From: Nitrospina sp. | GTDB lineage: Bacteria; Nitrospinota; Nitrospinia; Nitrospinales; VA-1 | NCBI GenBank assembly: GCA_018697205.1 | Contig: JABHTG010000138.1 | Coordinates: 48,500-112,499 of the forward strand | Reading direction: 5' to 3' | Length of the DNA: 64,000 nt | Program-made: the position numbers and the translations under genes | Notes under the pieces: model-generated | Told to the model about the DNA's origin: nothing | Database searches by the model: none | What the model saw: only the letters and a program-made list of their open reading frames with translations | Part shown: piece by piece, positions 26,494-34,238 of the stretch | Numbering within the stretch: the stretch's first letter is position 1 | Layout of the letters: the number at the start of each line of letters is the position of its first letter

Positions 26494-27030
26494 ATGGATG
26501 TTGATAAAAGTGCAGTAATTTTAGTCGGTCATGGTGGAATACCGAGTGATTTGCCAAGTGGAATTGTTGAAAAATTTATGAGGTTGCATAAATCAAGGAT
26601 TAAAGCTGGCACGGAGATTACTAGTGAAGAGATAGAACTTGATAACACTATTCGTAAATGGGAAAGAACCCCAGAGACAGATCCTTATAAGTCTGGGCTG
26701 GAAGATTTGGCAACTCATATGGAGCCTCTTTTGAAAAACTTTATTTTAAAAACTGCTTATAACGAATTTTGTTACCCGACAATAGAACAAGCCATTGAAG
26801 AGTTAGCTTCAACAAATAATGTATCAAAAATAATTCTGGTGACAACGATGATAACTAGAGGGGGATCACACTCAGAGCAAGAAATCCCGGAAGAGTTAGA
26901 AGAGTTACGAAAAAAATATAATAAAATAGAGATTCAGTATGCATGGCCATTCGATATAGATACTTTTGCATTATTTATGTCAACGCATGTCAAAATCCAT
27001 GATCATTTAACGGTAGTCGATAGTAAGTAG
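26494..27030 (+). CDS. CbiX/sirohydrochlorin-chelatase-like protein
   Basis: ILVGHGG near the N-terminus carries the catalytic-type His of CbiX/CbiK chelatases. VTTMITRGGSHSEQEIPEEL matches the second conserved block, where a His and acidic residues hold the metal. At 178 aa it is a single CbiX module with an insertion (about residues 30-60). The family inserts cobalt, nickel or iron into sirohydrochlorin. No other tetrapyrrole genes are nearby, so the substrate is only inferred. AAGGTG precedes the ATG. Confidence 0.75.
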   Translation: MDVDKSAVILVGHGGIPSDLPSGIVEKFMRLHKSRIKAGTEITSEEIELDNTIRKWERTPETDPYKSGLEDLATHMEPLLKNFILKTAYNEFCYPTIEQAIEELASTNNVSKIILVTTMITRGGSHSEQEIPEELEELRKKYNKIEIQYAWPFDIDTFALFMSTHVKIHDHLTVVDSK

Positions 27031-27053
27031 TATTGTAAATAATTAATTTAATT

Positions 27054-27575
27054 ATGAATTTAGTTAAAATGCATAATTCGATTTTTTTTAAACCAATTAG
27101 TTTTATGAAAAGTGGTTTTTTATTTTTCACTTTTCTCATAATAATTTTTGTCAATCCTGTTTTAGCTTTAGATTGGAACGATGATGATTGGGTTCAAGGA
27201 GGCTGTCCTCCGGATATTTTTGGGACATGGGTTTCTAACGATGTTGACCAAGAAAATATAAAAACTTTAAAAATTAATCATAACAGAATTAGGATTTCTA
27301 ATAGCTTATCTCTTGATGAAGATTACTCTTTCGATAAAAATGATTTGGTATTAGGTAAAAAATTTATAGAGATTAATCTTACGTCTGGTTTAAATCATAA
27401 TGAAAATAGTTTCTATTTAAAAATACGGCCACATTTGATTGTGTTAGCTAATAATTTTGATCTTATGAATTCACCTACTACTAGTTGTTTTATTAAAGTA
27501 TTTAAGTTTAAGTCAAAAGAAAACTCTAAGTTTGGCAGGTATTTTGATTGGGAAATATATAAATTAAAAAAATAG
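27054..27575 (+). CDS. Secreted hypothetical protein
   Basis: A signal peptide ends near NPVLA|LDWNDDDW. The mature part (about 135 residues) begins with an acidic-Trp stretch and CPPDIFGTWVSND, reminiscent of small beta-barrel or lipocalin-like domains in which GxW opens the first strand. The exact start is uncertain. ATGs at residues 1, 6 and 18 are all possible, and MKSGFLFF at residue 18 alone would make a good signal peptide. It follows the cbiX-like gene by 23 bases. The function is unknown. Confidence 0.6.
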   Translation: MNLVKMHNSIFFKPISFMKSGFLFFTFLIIIFVNPVLALDWNDDDWVQGGCPPDIFGTWVSNDVDQENIKTLKINHNRIRISNSLSLDEDYSFDKNDLVLGKKFIEINLTSGLNHNENSFYLKIRPHLIVLANNFDLMNSPTTSCFIKVFKFKSKENSKFGRYFDWEIYKLKK

Positions 27576-27632
27576 GTAGCTTATGGTCAACTTTATAGAT
27601 TTTTAAAAAATATTCGTGTCATTTAAATGTGA

Positions 27633-27661
27633 TTAACAAATTGTGAATTATTTTTTAAAAA
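27633..27661 (+). promoter_or_regulatory. Candidate promoter of the structured RNA at 27667
   Basis: TTAACA (27633-27638), a 17-base spacer and TAAAAA (27656-27661) place the expected start 6-7 bases later, at the G-run that opens the first stem of the structured element. This coincidence supports an independent transcript, but the -10 is weak. Confidence 0.35.
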
Positions 27662-27666
27662 GAAAT

Positions 27667-27747
27667 GGGGAACTTAGGTGGGGCCTGGGGGCCCATTTAG
27701 TTTAAAGCCTTCTGTCAGGCATCTCAAAACTAAGCACCTATGTTCCC
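27667..27747 (+). ncRNA. Candidate structured RNA, three-way junction
   Basis: P1 pairs GGGAAC with GTTCCC and, after one T-T mismatch, TAGGTG with CACCTA (27668-27680 with 27735-27747). P2 is GGGCC-TGGG-GGCCC (27681-27694). P3 pairs TTAGTTT with AAACTAA (27697-27703 with 27727-27733), with an inner GCCT/AGGC hairpin. The segment is clearly richer in G+C than its surroundings and is followed by T-rich sequence. No known RNA class was recognised. It lies between two secreted-protein genes, 44 bases before a TPR gene, so a cis-acting leader is an alternative. Confidence 0.5.
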
Positions 27748-27790
27748 TTGGTTTTCATTTTTGTTATTTTTTTTATTTTAGTTTAAGGTT

Positions 27791-28258
27791 ATGAAAAAAA
27801 AATACTTAGTAATTATTCTCTTTTTAATTTTAGTTGGTGCTGTTTCATTTAATAAAAATACTAAGACTGCTAAGACTCCAAATGACTATGTATCGTTAGG
27901 AAATAATAAGGGTATAAAAGGAGATCACTTTGGAGCTAGTAAAGCTTTTAAAGCAGCTATAGATATAGACCCTTACTATATTCCTGCCTACTTGGGACTT
28001 GGCATTTCCTACGGAAATTTGGGAAAGAATGAAGATGCAATTCAAGTCCTAATGCAAGGAATTAATTTGGATAAGAGTTATGACTATGTTCCTCAAATGC
28101 AAATGAGTATTGCTTCTATTACCTACGAAAAAATCAATGATGCAAAATTGGCAGTCACATTTTTAAAAAAAGCTCTACAGAATTATACAGACCAGGGAAA
28201 TTATGCTGGTGTAATAATGGCTGCAGAGAAGATAAAACAATTTGCTCCAGTTTCTTAA
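27791..28258 (+). CDS. TPR protein with N-terminal anchor
   Basis: A hydrophobic N-terminus (about residues 5-21) acts as anchor or signal. At least two TPRs follow (YVSLGNNKGIKGDHFGASKA and IPAYLGLGISYGNLGKNEDA), plus a third degenerate repeat. It is probably a periplasmic-facing interaction protein. Its 5' region contains the structured element at 27667-27747. No specific function can be assigned. Confidence 0.75.
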   Translation: MKKKYLVIILFLILVGAVSFNKNTKTAKTPNDYVSLGNNKGIKGDHFGASKAFKAAIDIDPYYIPAYLGLGISYGNLGKNEDAIQVLMQGINLDKSYDYVPQMQMSIASITYEKINDAKLAVTFLKKALQNYTDQGNYAGVIMAAEKIKQFAPVS

Positions 28259-28313
28259 CATACTTTTGTTTCTTGTAATAATTAGTCTTAAGTAGTTAGA
28301 GAGATTATCAATT

Positions 28314-28856
28314 ATGTTTAGGCTTGTTAGTTTAAGTTTTTTGCTTGTTGGTATCTGCCAGTTTTTTTATGCTTGTGCCACCATTCCTGCTAGAGAAGAT
28401 CCCCCTCTTCAGGTTGTTAACAAAGTGGACATTAATAAATACCTTGGTAAATGGTATGAAATTGCGCGATATCCCAATTGGTTTCAGGAAAATTGTTATG
28501 GGGTGACTGCCGAATATGAATTTGTTAATGATAGCGTGATAAAGGTAGTTAATAAGTGTAGGGATAGGCTCTTAAATGGGGAAATAAGAGAAGCTGTAGG
28601 AACAGCTCACATAACGGATTCTTCTAATAATGCAAAGCTTAAAGTAACATTTCATTGGCCATTTTATGGAGATTATTGGATTATTGATCTAGGTGAAGAT
28701 TATGAATATGTAGTAGTGAGTGAACCAAAACGACAGTACCTTTGGATTCTAAGTAGAAAACCAAGTATGGAGACTCCTAAATACAATAAAATCTTAGAAT
28801 CTCTTGCAAAACGAAACTTTGACATCGCTTTACTAAGTCTTACACCTCTAACGTGA
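28314..28856 (+). CDS. blc: Outer-membrane lipocalin (Blc type)
   Basis: The lipobox FYAC (Cys21) follows the signal. The lipocalin signature GKWYEIARYPNWFQENC opens the barrel, and GDYWIIDLGEDYEYVVVSEPKRQYLWILSR is the characteristic later block of bacterial lipocalins. At 180 aa it is full length. Such proteins bind lysophospholipids or fatty acids at the inner face of the outer membrane. GAGAG precedes the ATG. Confidence 0.92.
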   Translation: MFRLVSLSFLLVGICQFFYACATIPAREDPPLQVVNKVDINKYLGKWYEIARYPNWFQENCYGVTAEYEFVNDSVIKVVNKCRDRLLNGEIREAVGTAHITDSSNNAKLKVTFHWPFYGDYWIIDLGEDYEYVVVSEPKRQYLWILSRKPSMETPKYNKILESLAKRNFDIALLSLTPLT

Positions 28857-28908
28857 GGAATATGTATTTTTTTATTTTTTTGAAGCCTGAAGAAATTTTA
28901 TGACATAA

Positions 28909-28993
28909 CGAAACTCCGGATAACGGCCTGGTGGCTTTCTATTTCTTTTGATACTTCCCTAAGGTTTTATCAGACTGGATAGCCGGAGTTTTG
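28909..28993 (+). ncRNA. Candidate structured RNA or large terminator
   Basis: P1 pairs CGAAACTCCGG with CCGGAGTTTTG (28909-28919 with 28983-28993, 11 bp with one G-U). Inside are P2, GGCC-TGGT-GGCT (28925-28936), and P3, TGATA/TATCA with a CTT-CCCT-AAG cap (28949-28972). The layout matches that of the element at 27667-27747, and the P2 hairpin is nearly the same sequence. It starts about 50 bases after the lipocalin stop and is followed by T-rich sequence, so it could also serve as that gene's terminator. Confidence 0.45.
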
Positions 28994-29074
28994 TATTTCA
29001 TTTTTTATAGGTTATATTTGTAATATGTTAATTAATGAAAATTTTTTTTAAATTTGTTAACGCTAAAATTTATT

Positions 29075-29374
29075 ATGTATTCTAAAATAAATAATCAATA
29101 TGCAGTGTTGTGCTATTCAAAAAATGCTGCTGATTGCTACCAAAAAGGAGAGTATTTTGATACTGAAGAAGAAGCAAAAGATTGGGTAGAAAATGAGTGC
29201 TGGATTTTTTCAGGAGAGGGGTGGATTTGCCTTAATTGTCATGACGCGTTTATGGGTAGTCTTACTTCACATCGTAAAAAACAGGGGAATGGACTTGATG
29301 GTGTTGATGGAAATATAGAGGCACATGACGGTTTAGATAATGATTTAGAGACAGGAATTGATATCGTAAGATAA
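29075..29374 (+). CDS. Hypothetical protein, 99 aa
   Basis: I start at the ATG at 29075 (MYSKINNQYAVLCY) rather than the upstream TTG in the ORF track. Neither has a clear ribosome site. The protein has five cysteines, including CLNCHDAF. This is formally a CxxCH, but there is no signal peptide, so a c-type haem is unlikely. The C-terminus is acidic and Gly-rich (LDGVDGNIEAHDGLDND). It is a cytoplasmic protein of unknown function. Confidence 0.55.
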   Translation: MYSKINNQYAVLCYSKNAADCYQKGEYFDTEEEAKDWVENECWIFSGEGWICLNCHDAFMGSLTSHRKKQGNGLDGVDGNIEAHDGLDNDLETGIDIVR

Positions 29375-29412
29375 AAATATATATTCTTTGCTATCTACCA
29401 AGGGGTTTTTTT

Positions 29413-29976
29413 ATGAAAAAAAATATACCATTAATAACAACTTTTATTTTAAGCGCTACATTATTTTTTACTTCTCTAGCTATTGCTAATACAAAAATTA
29501 ATAGCTCTGAAGTTCTGAAAATTGGTAAAGAAATTCCTAATGCGCAACTAAATAGATTTGCTCAATCTAATATTAAAATAGATGACCTGAAAGGAAAAAT
29601 TAAGATTATCAGTGTTGTACCACAATTGAATACACCGGTATGCGATAAACAAACACATCAGTTTAGTGAAACAAATGGAGGGTTGGATAAAGATATTGAC
29701 ATAATTACTATAAGTACAAATACCGCGCAAGGCCAGAAGAGCTTTGCTGAAAAAGCGAACATCAGTAACTTGATTTTTTTGTCCGATAGTCCTGAGTTCA
29801 ATTTTGGTAAAAGTACTGGTCTGCTAATAGAGGGAATGAATATGCTAAGAAGAACCGTTTTAGTTCTTGATGAGAAAAATATTATTCGGTATGTTGATTT
29901 TGTTCCAAGAGGTGGACTTCCAAATATTAAAGGAGCATTAAATGCAGCGAAAGAAGTCTTGTTGGGGAATTCTTAA
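29413..29976 (+). CDS. Periplasmic thiol-peroxidase-like protein (Tpx family)
   Basis: A signal peptide (about 1-26, ending SLAIA) precedes a peroxiredoxin domain whose catalytic block VVPQLNTPVCDKQTHQF is the Tpx signature, with peroxidatic C77 and T74. It is the only cysteine of the protein. The resolving Cys of E. coli-type Tpx, expected near KSFAEKANIS, is absent. It would therefore work as a 1-Cys enzyme with an external reductant. Tpx proteins are normally cytoplasmic or unprocessed, so the export signal is also notable. AAGGGG precedes the ATG. Confidence 0.88.
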   Translation: MKKNIPLITTFILSATLFFTSLAIANTKINSSEVLKIGKEIPNAQLNRFAQSNIKIDDLKGKIKIISVVPQLNTPVCDKQTHQFSETNGGLDKDIDIITISTNTAQGQKSFAEKANISNLIFLSDSPEFNFGKSTGLLIEGMNMLRRTVLVLDEKNIIRYVDFVPRGGLPNIKGALNAAKEVLLGNS

Positions 29977-30177
29977 ATTTATATTTTTATGAGGATAATA
30001 AAATATTTTTTATTTAATTTTTCTATTTCTTCTCTTTTCCCCCACTCTCAGCTTTTGGAAACGGCAGTAAAGTAGATGTTTGCAAGAGGGCTAAAAAAAA
30101 TGAATTCCTTTGCAAAAATTGACCAGTATCCTGAATCGGATAAGGCTTGTAAAAAGATATGACTCTAGTTTTATAAT

Positions 30178-30660
30178 CTAATAGCCACCCCCGCCGCCGC
30201 CACCTTGAGAAATATGTGGTTCAGGAGGAACAATTTCACTTAAATTTAGCGTATGTTTTTCTGGTTTAGTTAAATTGCAGGGTATTTTAGGGTTCTTTTC
30301 CCAATGATGTTGCTGGATTATTTGTGATTCTGAAATATTTTTATTTTTAGACGAAAGCTTTAAAGCCCATTGGAAGTTTTTTGCAGATTCTAGATGATTT
30401 TCCATTTGATGAAGTATGAGGCCTATATTGAAGAATATTTCACCTTTTTTTCGGTCAACTACCGAAGCTGCCCTAATGTGTTTTAAGGCTTGATTAAACT
30501 TCTTTTTATTGTAAGCACTGACCCCTAACATATTTTGGTCGTGTCCCACGGAATGTGATTCTACATTAGATGAAAGCTTTAGAGGCTCTTCAGCAAACAA
30601 AATATTGAGGGGAAAAATTAATAAAATATAAATTATACTAACTAAAGTTTTCAACCACAT
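30178..30660 (-). CDS. Secreted TPR-like protein with Gly-rich tail
   Basis: A signal peptide (about 1-23) is followed by one or two TPRs (MLGVSAYNKKKFNQALKHIR and EIFFNIGLILHQMENHLESA) and a C-terminal Pro/His region that ends in a run of glycines and a Tyr. GGGAG precedes the ATG. Such a glycine tail may be a flexible tether or an export signal, which is speculation. The upstream 200-base region is AT-rich and shared with the divergent HAD gene. Confidence 0.7.
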   Translation of the reverse strand: MWLKTLVSIIYILLIFPLNILFAEEPLKLSSNVESHSVGHDQNMLGVSAYNKKKFNQALKHIRAASVVDRKKGEIFFNIGLILHQMENHLESAKNFQWALKLSSKNKNISESQIIQQHHWEKNPKIPCNLTKPEKHTLNLSEIVPPEPHISQGGGGGGGY

Positions 30661-30869
30661 CGATTGCTCCCGTTTTTATTTTAGTTTTTTCCTATTATAA
30701 ATATACGAGCATAAAAACCGTTAATGTTTTATTGTCCTTTTTATGAAAATTGTAGAAATAATTATATTTAAATATATGATCACTTATATAGTTCTTTATT
30801 TATTAAATAAGTTTTTGGTAAGATGTTCCACATCTACGTATTTTCAAAGTCTTTTAAAAAACACATCTA

Positions 30870-31604
30870 GTGCAATTTCCCTATAAAGCTATATTATTTG
30901 ATTGGGCCTATACCTTGATTGATCTTGTTTGTGAAGACGATCGATCTGCATTTCAAGAATTGATGAAGTTTTTAAAAGGTAAAGGTGTTGAATTGCCATC
31001 ATTTGACTTGCTTTTTGAAGCATACCAGGATCTCTTTTATGGATTAATTAAAGAATCACGCCAAACTCACCGGGAAGCAAACTTTGAAACAGTTTTGCGG
31101 TATCTTTTTTTTAAGTACGATATTGAGATTGAAGGTAAAGCTTCGTGGAAAGATATATTCAAAGTTTATTATAGCGTTATCCATGGTGTCAGGTATATTT
31201 ATCCTGATGTGACCTATACTCTAAAAACCTTAAAGGAATCAGGGGTACGAATGGGCATAATTTCTAATACTACTAATCCTGAGTTTATTAAAGTAGAAGA
31301 GTTATGTAAAACGGGATTGAAAATATATTTTGAGTTTGCATTATTTTCCTCAAGTACTCCATACCGCAAGCCTCATCCATCTATATTTAATGCAGCGGTT
31401 TCACGATTGAATATAGAGGTTAAAAATATTCTATTTGTTGGTGATGATTTGCAGATGGATATTGTTGGAGCTCAATCAGTGGGTATGCCAGCGGCCTGGT
31501 TGAATCGTGACGGTTCTTCCCTAAATGAAAATATTAACCCACTCTATCAAATTACTAGTTTGTCGGAACTTCTTACTATTAAGCAACATAAGGCTCGAAA
31601 TTAA
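30870..31604 (+). CDS. HAD-superfamily hydrolase with DWA nucleophile motif
   Basis: The four HAD motifs are present: nucleophile D11 in FDWAYTL, Ser/Thr in IISNTTNP, Lys in YRKPHPSIF, and acidic pair in VGDDLQMDIVG. A helical cap lies between motif I and II (C1 type). The acid/base Asp at D+2 is replaced by Ala, as in phosphonoacetaldehyde hydrolases (DWAGT), but the rest of the cap is not clearly of that family. The start is a GTG without a visible ribosome site, 6 codons before the first strand. It is linked to rsmE by a 3-base gap. Confidence 0.82.
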   Translation: MQFPYKAILFDWAYTLIDLVCEDDRSAFQELMKFLKGKGVELPSFDLLFEAYQDLFYGLIKESRQTHREANFETVLRYLFFKYDIEIEGKASWKDIFKVYYSVIHGVRYIYPDVTYTLKTLKESGVRMGIISNTTNPEFIKVEELCKTGLKIYFEFALFSSSTPYRKPHPSIFNAAVSRLNIEVKNILFVGDDLQMDIVGAQSVGMPAAWLNRDGSSLNENINPLYQITSLSELLTIKQHKARN

Positions 31605-31607
31605 TCT

Positions 31608-32348
31608 ATGCACCGATTCTTTACTAATCCTGAAAATATCACAGATGAAAAAATTATTTTACGGGGTTCTGATGTCGCACATATACGAACAGTGCTTCGT
31701 CTTAAAAGAGGGGATAGGGTTGAAGTTTTGGATGGACGTGGGAACTGTTATATAGTTATCCTAACGCGAGTGGGGCGTGATCAAGTTGAAAGCAGTATTT
31801 ATTTAAAAGAAGATGCAAATGATTGTGAGTCTCCATTTAAAATATGCTTGGGACAAGGAATGGTTAAGGGAACTGGCTTTGATGGTATTGTGCGCAAATC
31901 TGTTGAATTGGGAGTTAATAAAATTTTTCCGGTTTGTGCAAATAGATGTATCTCAAAATTATCTAAAGAGGATTCAGTAAAAAAAATTGACCGTTGGCAA
32001 AAAATTGCAAGAGAAGCATCAAAACAATGTGGCCGAAGCAGAGTTCCTGATGTTGTAGCTAAACCATGCACAGTTAAAGACTTTTGTTTTGCTAACCAAA
32101 AGTCTGACCTAAAGCTTATTTTTTGGGAAGAAGAACGATCAATCCGAGTCAATGGTTTATCTGAAACAAATCAACTCACCTCTGCGGCAATTCTTATTGG
32201 ACCTGAAGGTGGTTTTACCTCTCAGGAAGTTGAAAGCTCTAAAAAATATGGATTCCAATCTGTTTCACTGGGGCCACGTTTACTAAGAACAGATACGGCG
32301 CCTCTTGCTGCGATTGCTATTCTCCAAAATCACTGGGGTGACTTGTGA
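31608..32348 (+). CDS. rsmE: 16S rRNA (uracil-1498-N3)-methyltransferase
   Basis: The N-terminal PUA-like domain (HRFFTNPENI...HIRTVLRLKRGDRVEVLDGRG) is followed by the SPOUT domain with the trefoil-knot SAM motifs IGPEGGFTSQEVE and SLGPRLLRTDTAPLAAI. The length of 246 aa is normal. It methylates U1498 of 16S rRNA. It starts 3 bases after the HAD gene. Confidence 0.96.
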   Translation: MHRFFTNPENITDEKIILRGSDVAHIRTVLRLKRGDRVEVLDGRGNCYIVILTRVGRDQVESSIYLKEDANDCESPFKICLGQGMVKGTGFDGIVRKSVELGVNKIFPVCANRCISKLSKEDSVKKIDRWQKIAREASKQCGRSRVPDVVAKPCTVKDFCFANQKSDLKLIFWEEERSIRVNGLSETNQLTSAAILIGPEGGFTSQEVESSKKYGFQSVSLGPRLLRTDTAPLAAIAILQNHWGDL

Positions 32349-32430
32349 TTATTTATTGTTCTTCAGGAGAAATTAAGTTTTTGATTTTAGAATATAAGTG
32401 GTAATTTTTTTTATAATTTGATGTGATTTT

Positions 32431-33216
32431 ATGAACTATCAATGCAACTTAGACATATTCGAAGGGCCTTTGGACCTACTGCTCCACCTCATCAAGGAGC
32501 AGAAAATGGATATATATGATATTCACATTGCAGAGATTACCAAGCAGTATTTAACTTACCTGGATCTTTTAAGTGATCTAAACTTAGAAATTGTAGGAGA
32601 GTATTTAGTTATGGCTGCCGAACTTACGAACATTAAATCAAAAACTCTTCTTCCTGTTCCAGAAACGGAAGAGGATGCATTATTAGATGCAGGCGAAGAT
32701 CCGCGTGCTGAGTTGATGCTTCGTCTCCTTGAATACCAGCGTTATAAAGAAGCTGCCTTTGAGCTGAGACAGAAGGAATACGACCAGCAACAACTATTTA
32801 GTCGAACCGGTGAAGTTGTTTTGGAAAACTCTGAAGCAGAATTACTTGTTGACGCTAATGTTTTTGATTTGTTGACGGCATTTCAAAAAATACTAAAAGA
32901 AAAATCTTTCAAAAAAAACTATGAAATTAAAGTTACAACTCTTTCAGTTTCCGATCGGATTGGTGATATTTTAGAAATATTAAATAATTCTAATAGTGTA
33001 ACCTTTGATTCACTTTTTACTACTCTTAATACAAAACAAGAAGTCATAGTAACTTTTTTATCTATTTTAGAGCTTATGCGTTTGCAGTTAATTAGGAGTC
33101 AACAGGCTAGACAATTTGATGTGATTCGCATATATGCGGCTGTAGAACGAGATGTGCAAGAAGAAATTTTGAAAAATTTTTATGATACAGGAGAAAAGGA
33201 ATTACCCTTAAGTTGA
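32431..33216 (+). CDS. scpA: Segregation and condensation protein A
   Basis: The opening FEGPLDLLLHLIKEQKMDIYDI is the ScpA signature, and EYLVMAAELTNIKSKTLLP follows. The C-terminal winged-helix end is present (VTFLSILELMRLQLIRSQQ). As the kleisin of the SMC complex it bridges SMC heads in chromosome condensation. The usual scpB partner does not follow here, and a secreted-protein gene comes next after 74 bases. Confidence 0.96.
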   Translation: MNYQCNLDIFEGPLDLLLHLIKEQKMDIYDIHIAEITKQYLTYLDLLSDLNLEIVGEYLVMAAELTNIKSKTLLPVPETEEDALLDAGEDPRAELMLRLLEYQRYKEAAFELRQKEYDQQQLFSRTGEVVLENSEAELLVDANVFDLLTAFQKILKEKSFKKNYEIKVTTLSVSDRIGDILEILNNSNSVTFDSLFTTLNTKQEVIVTFLSILELMRLQLIRSQQARQFDVIRIYAAVERDVQEEILKNFYDTGEKELPLS

Positions 33217-33290
33217 TAAAAGATCATTTTTGATATTTTTATATCCTATAGATTTAATAGTATTTATTTTTTTTATGGCAGGGACTATAG

Positions 33291-33953
33291 ATGCATAGAG
33301 TGAATTTTGTGAAACAAGTTTTGCAGATTTCGATAGTTATATTTTTTTTGTTTTTGTTTTCTACAATTTGTAGTGCAGCTAAAATAACTGATACTGCTAA
33401 TTCTAGACAGTGGGCTACTATTGATGGGTTTAGGTCTGCTAAATTTGGGTTTAATGAGAGTTCAATCTTTAGAGCGATTAAAAAAGATTTTCAAATTAAT
33501 AAGAAAGCTGTTTCGCGTGGGAAAAACTCAAGTGAGAAAACAACTTTTCTTATGATAGATGTTAAAGATCTCTTTGTAGGAAGTGGTCCTTCCAAAGTTG
33601 TCTATATTTTTGGTTTTAAGTCAAAAAAACTTATTCAGGTTAAGGTTGTATGGGGAAGGCCTGCTCAAAAAAAACCTGATGTTGAAAAAATTGTCTCGGT
33701 TGCTACTCAATTAAGCAACTATTTTTCCCAGAAAATATATCAAAAAAATGGTTTTGTCTCTCATAAAAAGATTTCTGAGGGGATTATTTTGGTTTTTCAA
33801 GGAAGGGATAAGAAGGGCAGAACTGCTCGATTATTATTAAGCAATCCCAAAAATAAGGATGATAAAGCGGGTGAAAATATAACTCTAACTCTTGCTTATA
33901 TTGAAAAGCCGGAGGACCCCGACGTGTTTAAAATTAAAGATGGCGATTTTTAA
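33291..33953 (+). CDS. Secreted protein of unknown family (paralogue at window end)
   Basis: The signal peptide ends near TICSA|AK. The mature part of about 190 residues contains WATIDGFRSAKFGFNES, VYIFGFKSKKLIQVKVVWG and ILVFQGRDKKGRTARLLLSN. It looks like a beta-rich domain resembling small periplasmic proteins, but I recognise no family. A paralogue with the same segments (YVFGYQSKKLTQV, LIFRGKDQKGRMVLLRLSN) lies cut at 63655-64000, so this is at least a two-member family in the genome. AGGGA precedes the ATG. Confidence 0.7.
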   Translation: MHRVNFVKQVLQISIVIFFLFLFSTICSAAKITDTANSRQWATIDGFRSAKFGFNESSIFRAIKKDFQINKKAVSRGKNSSEKTTFLMIDVKDLFVGSGPSKVVYIFGFKSKKLIQVKVVWGRPAQKKPDVEKIVSVATQLSNYFSQKIYQKNGFVSHKKISEGIILVFQGRDKKGRTARLLLSNPKNKDDKAGENITLTLAYIEKPEDPDVFKIKDGDF

Positions 33954-34172
33954 TTTATTTTCCTACTCGCTCTATATTAAATAGATTTCCATTTTTTTTT
34001 AAAAATTTATGACAATTATGCGAGAAGCTTAATACTTAATATTACCTAGGTTCCTTTTTTGATATTTTTCAAGATAAAACACTTAAAATGATAAATTCAA
34101 GTAATTTTAAGCTGTCAGACTTAAAGATTTTTGTGACTTGCTCAAAACTCTATTGATTTTAATGGATTCCGG

Positions 34173-34202
34173 TTGCAACCTCCCTTGTTTATGCACTACA
34201 AT
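34173..34202 (+). promoter_or_regulatory. Candidate cysE promoter
   Basis: TTGCAA (34173-34178), an 18-base spacer and TACAAT (34197-34202) lie 37 bases before the GTG start. The -35 sits inside a perfect 10-bp palindrome GGTTGCAACC (34171-34180), a possible operator. The rest of the 285-base spacer is AT-rich without other signals. Confidence 0.45.
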
Positions 34203-34238
34203 TTATAGGATAAATGATGATAAATAAACGAGGACTTT

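Noticed and set aside
28925-28936. Resemblance of GGCCTGGTGGCT to the start of 5S rRNA
   Set aside because: The rest of the element has none of the conserved 5S sequences and folds differently. The string alone is too short.
29075-29374. Cytochrome c reading of CLNCH in the 99-aa protein
   Set aside because: There is no signal peptide or anchor, so haem c attachment in the periplasm is not expected.
30076-30162. 28-codon ORF in the spacer after the peroxidase gene
   Set aside because: No ribosome site, a stop codon directly before the ATG and no features. It also overlaps an imperfect TTTGCAA hairpin.
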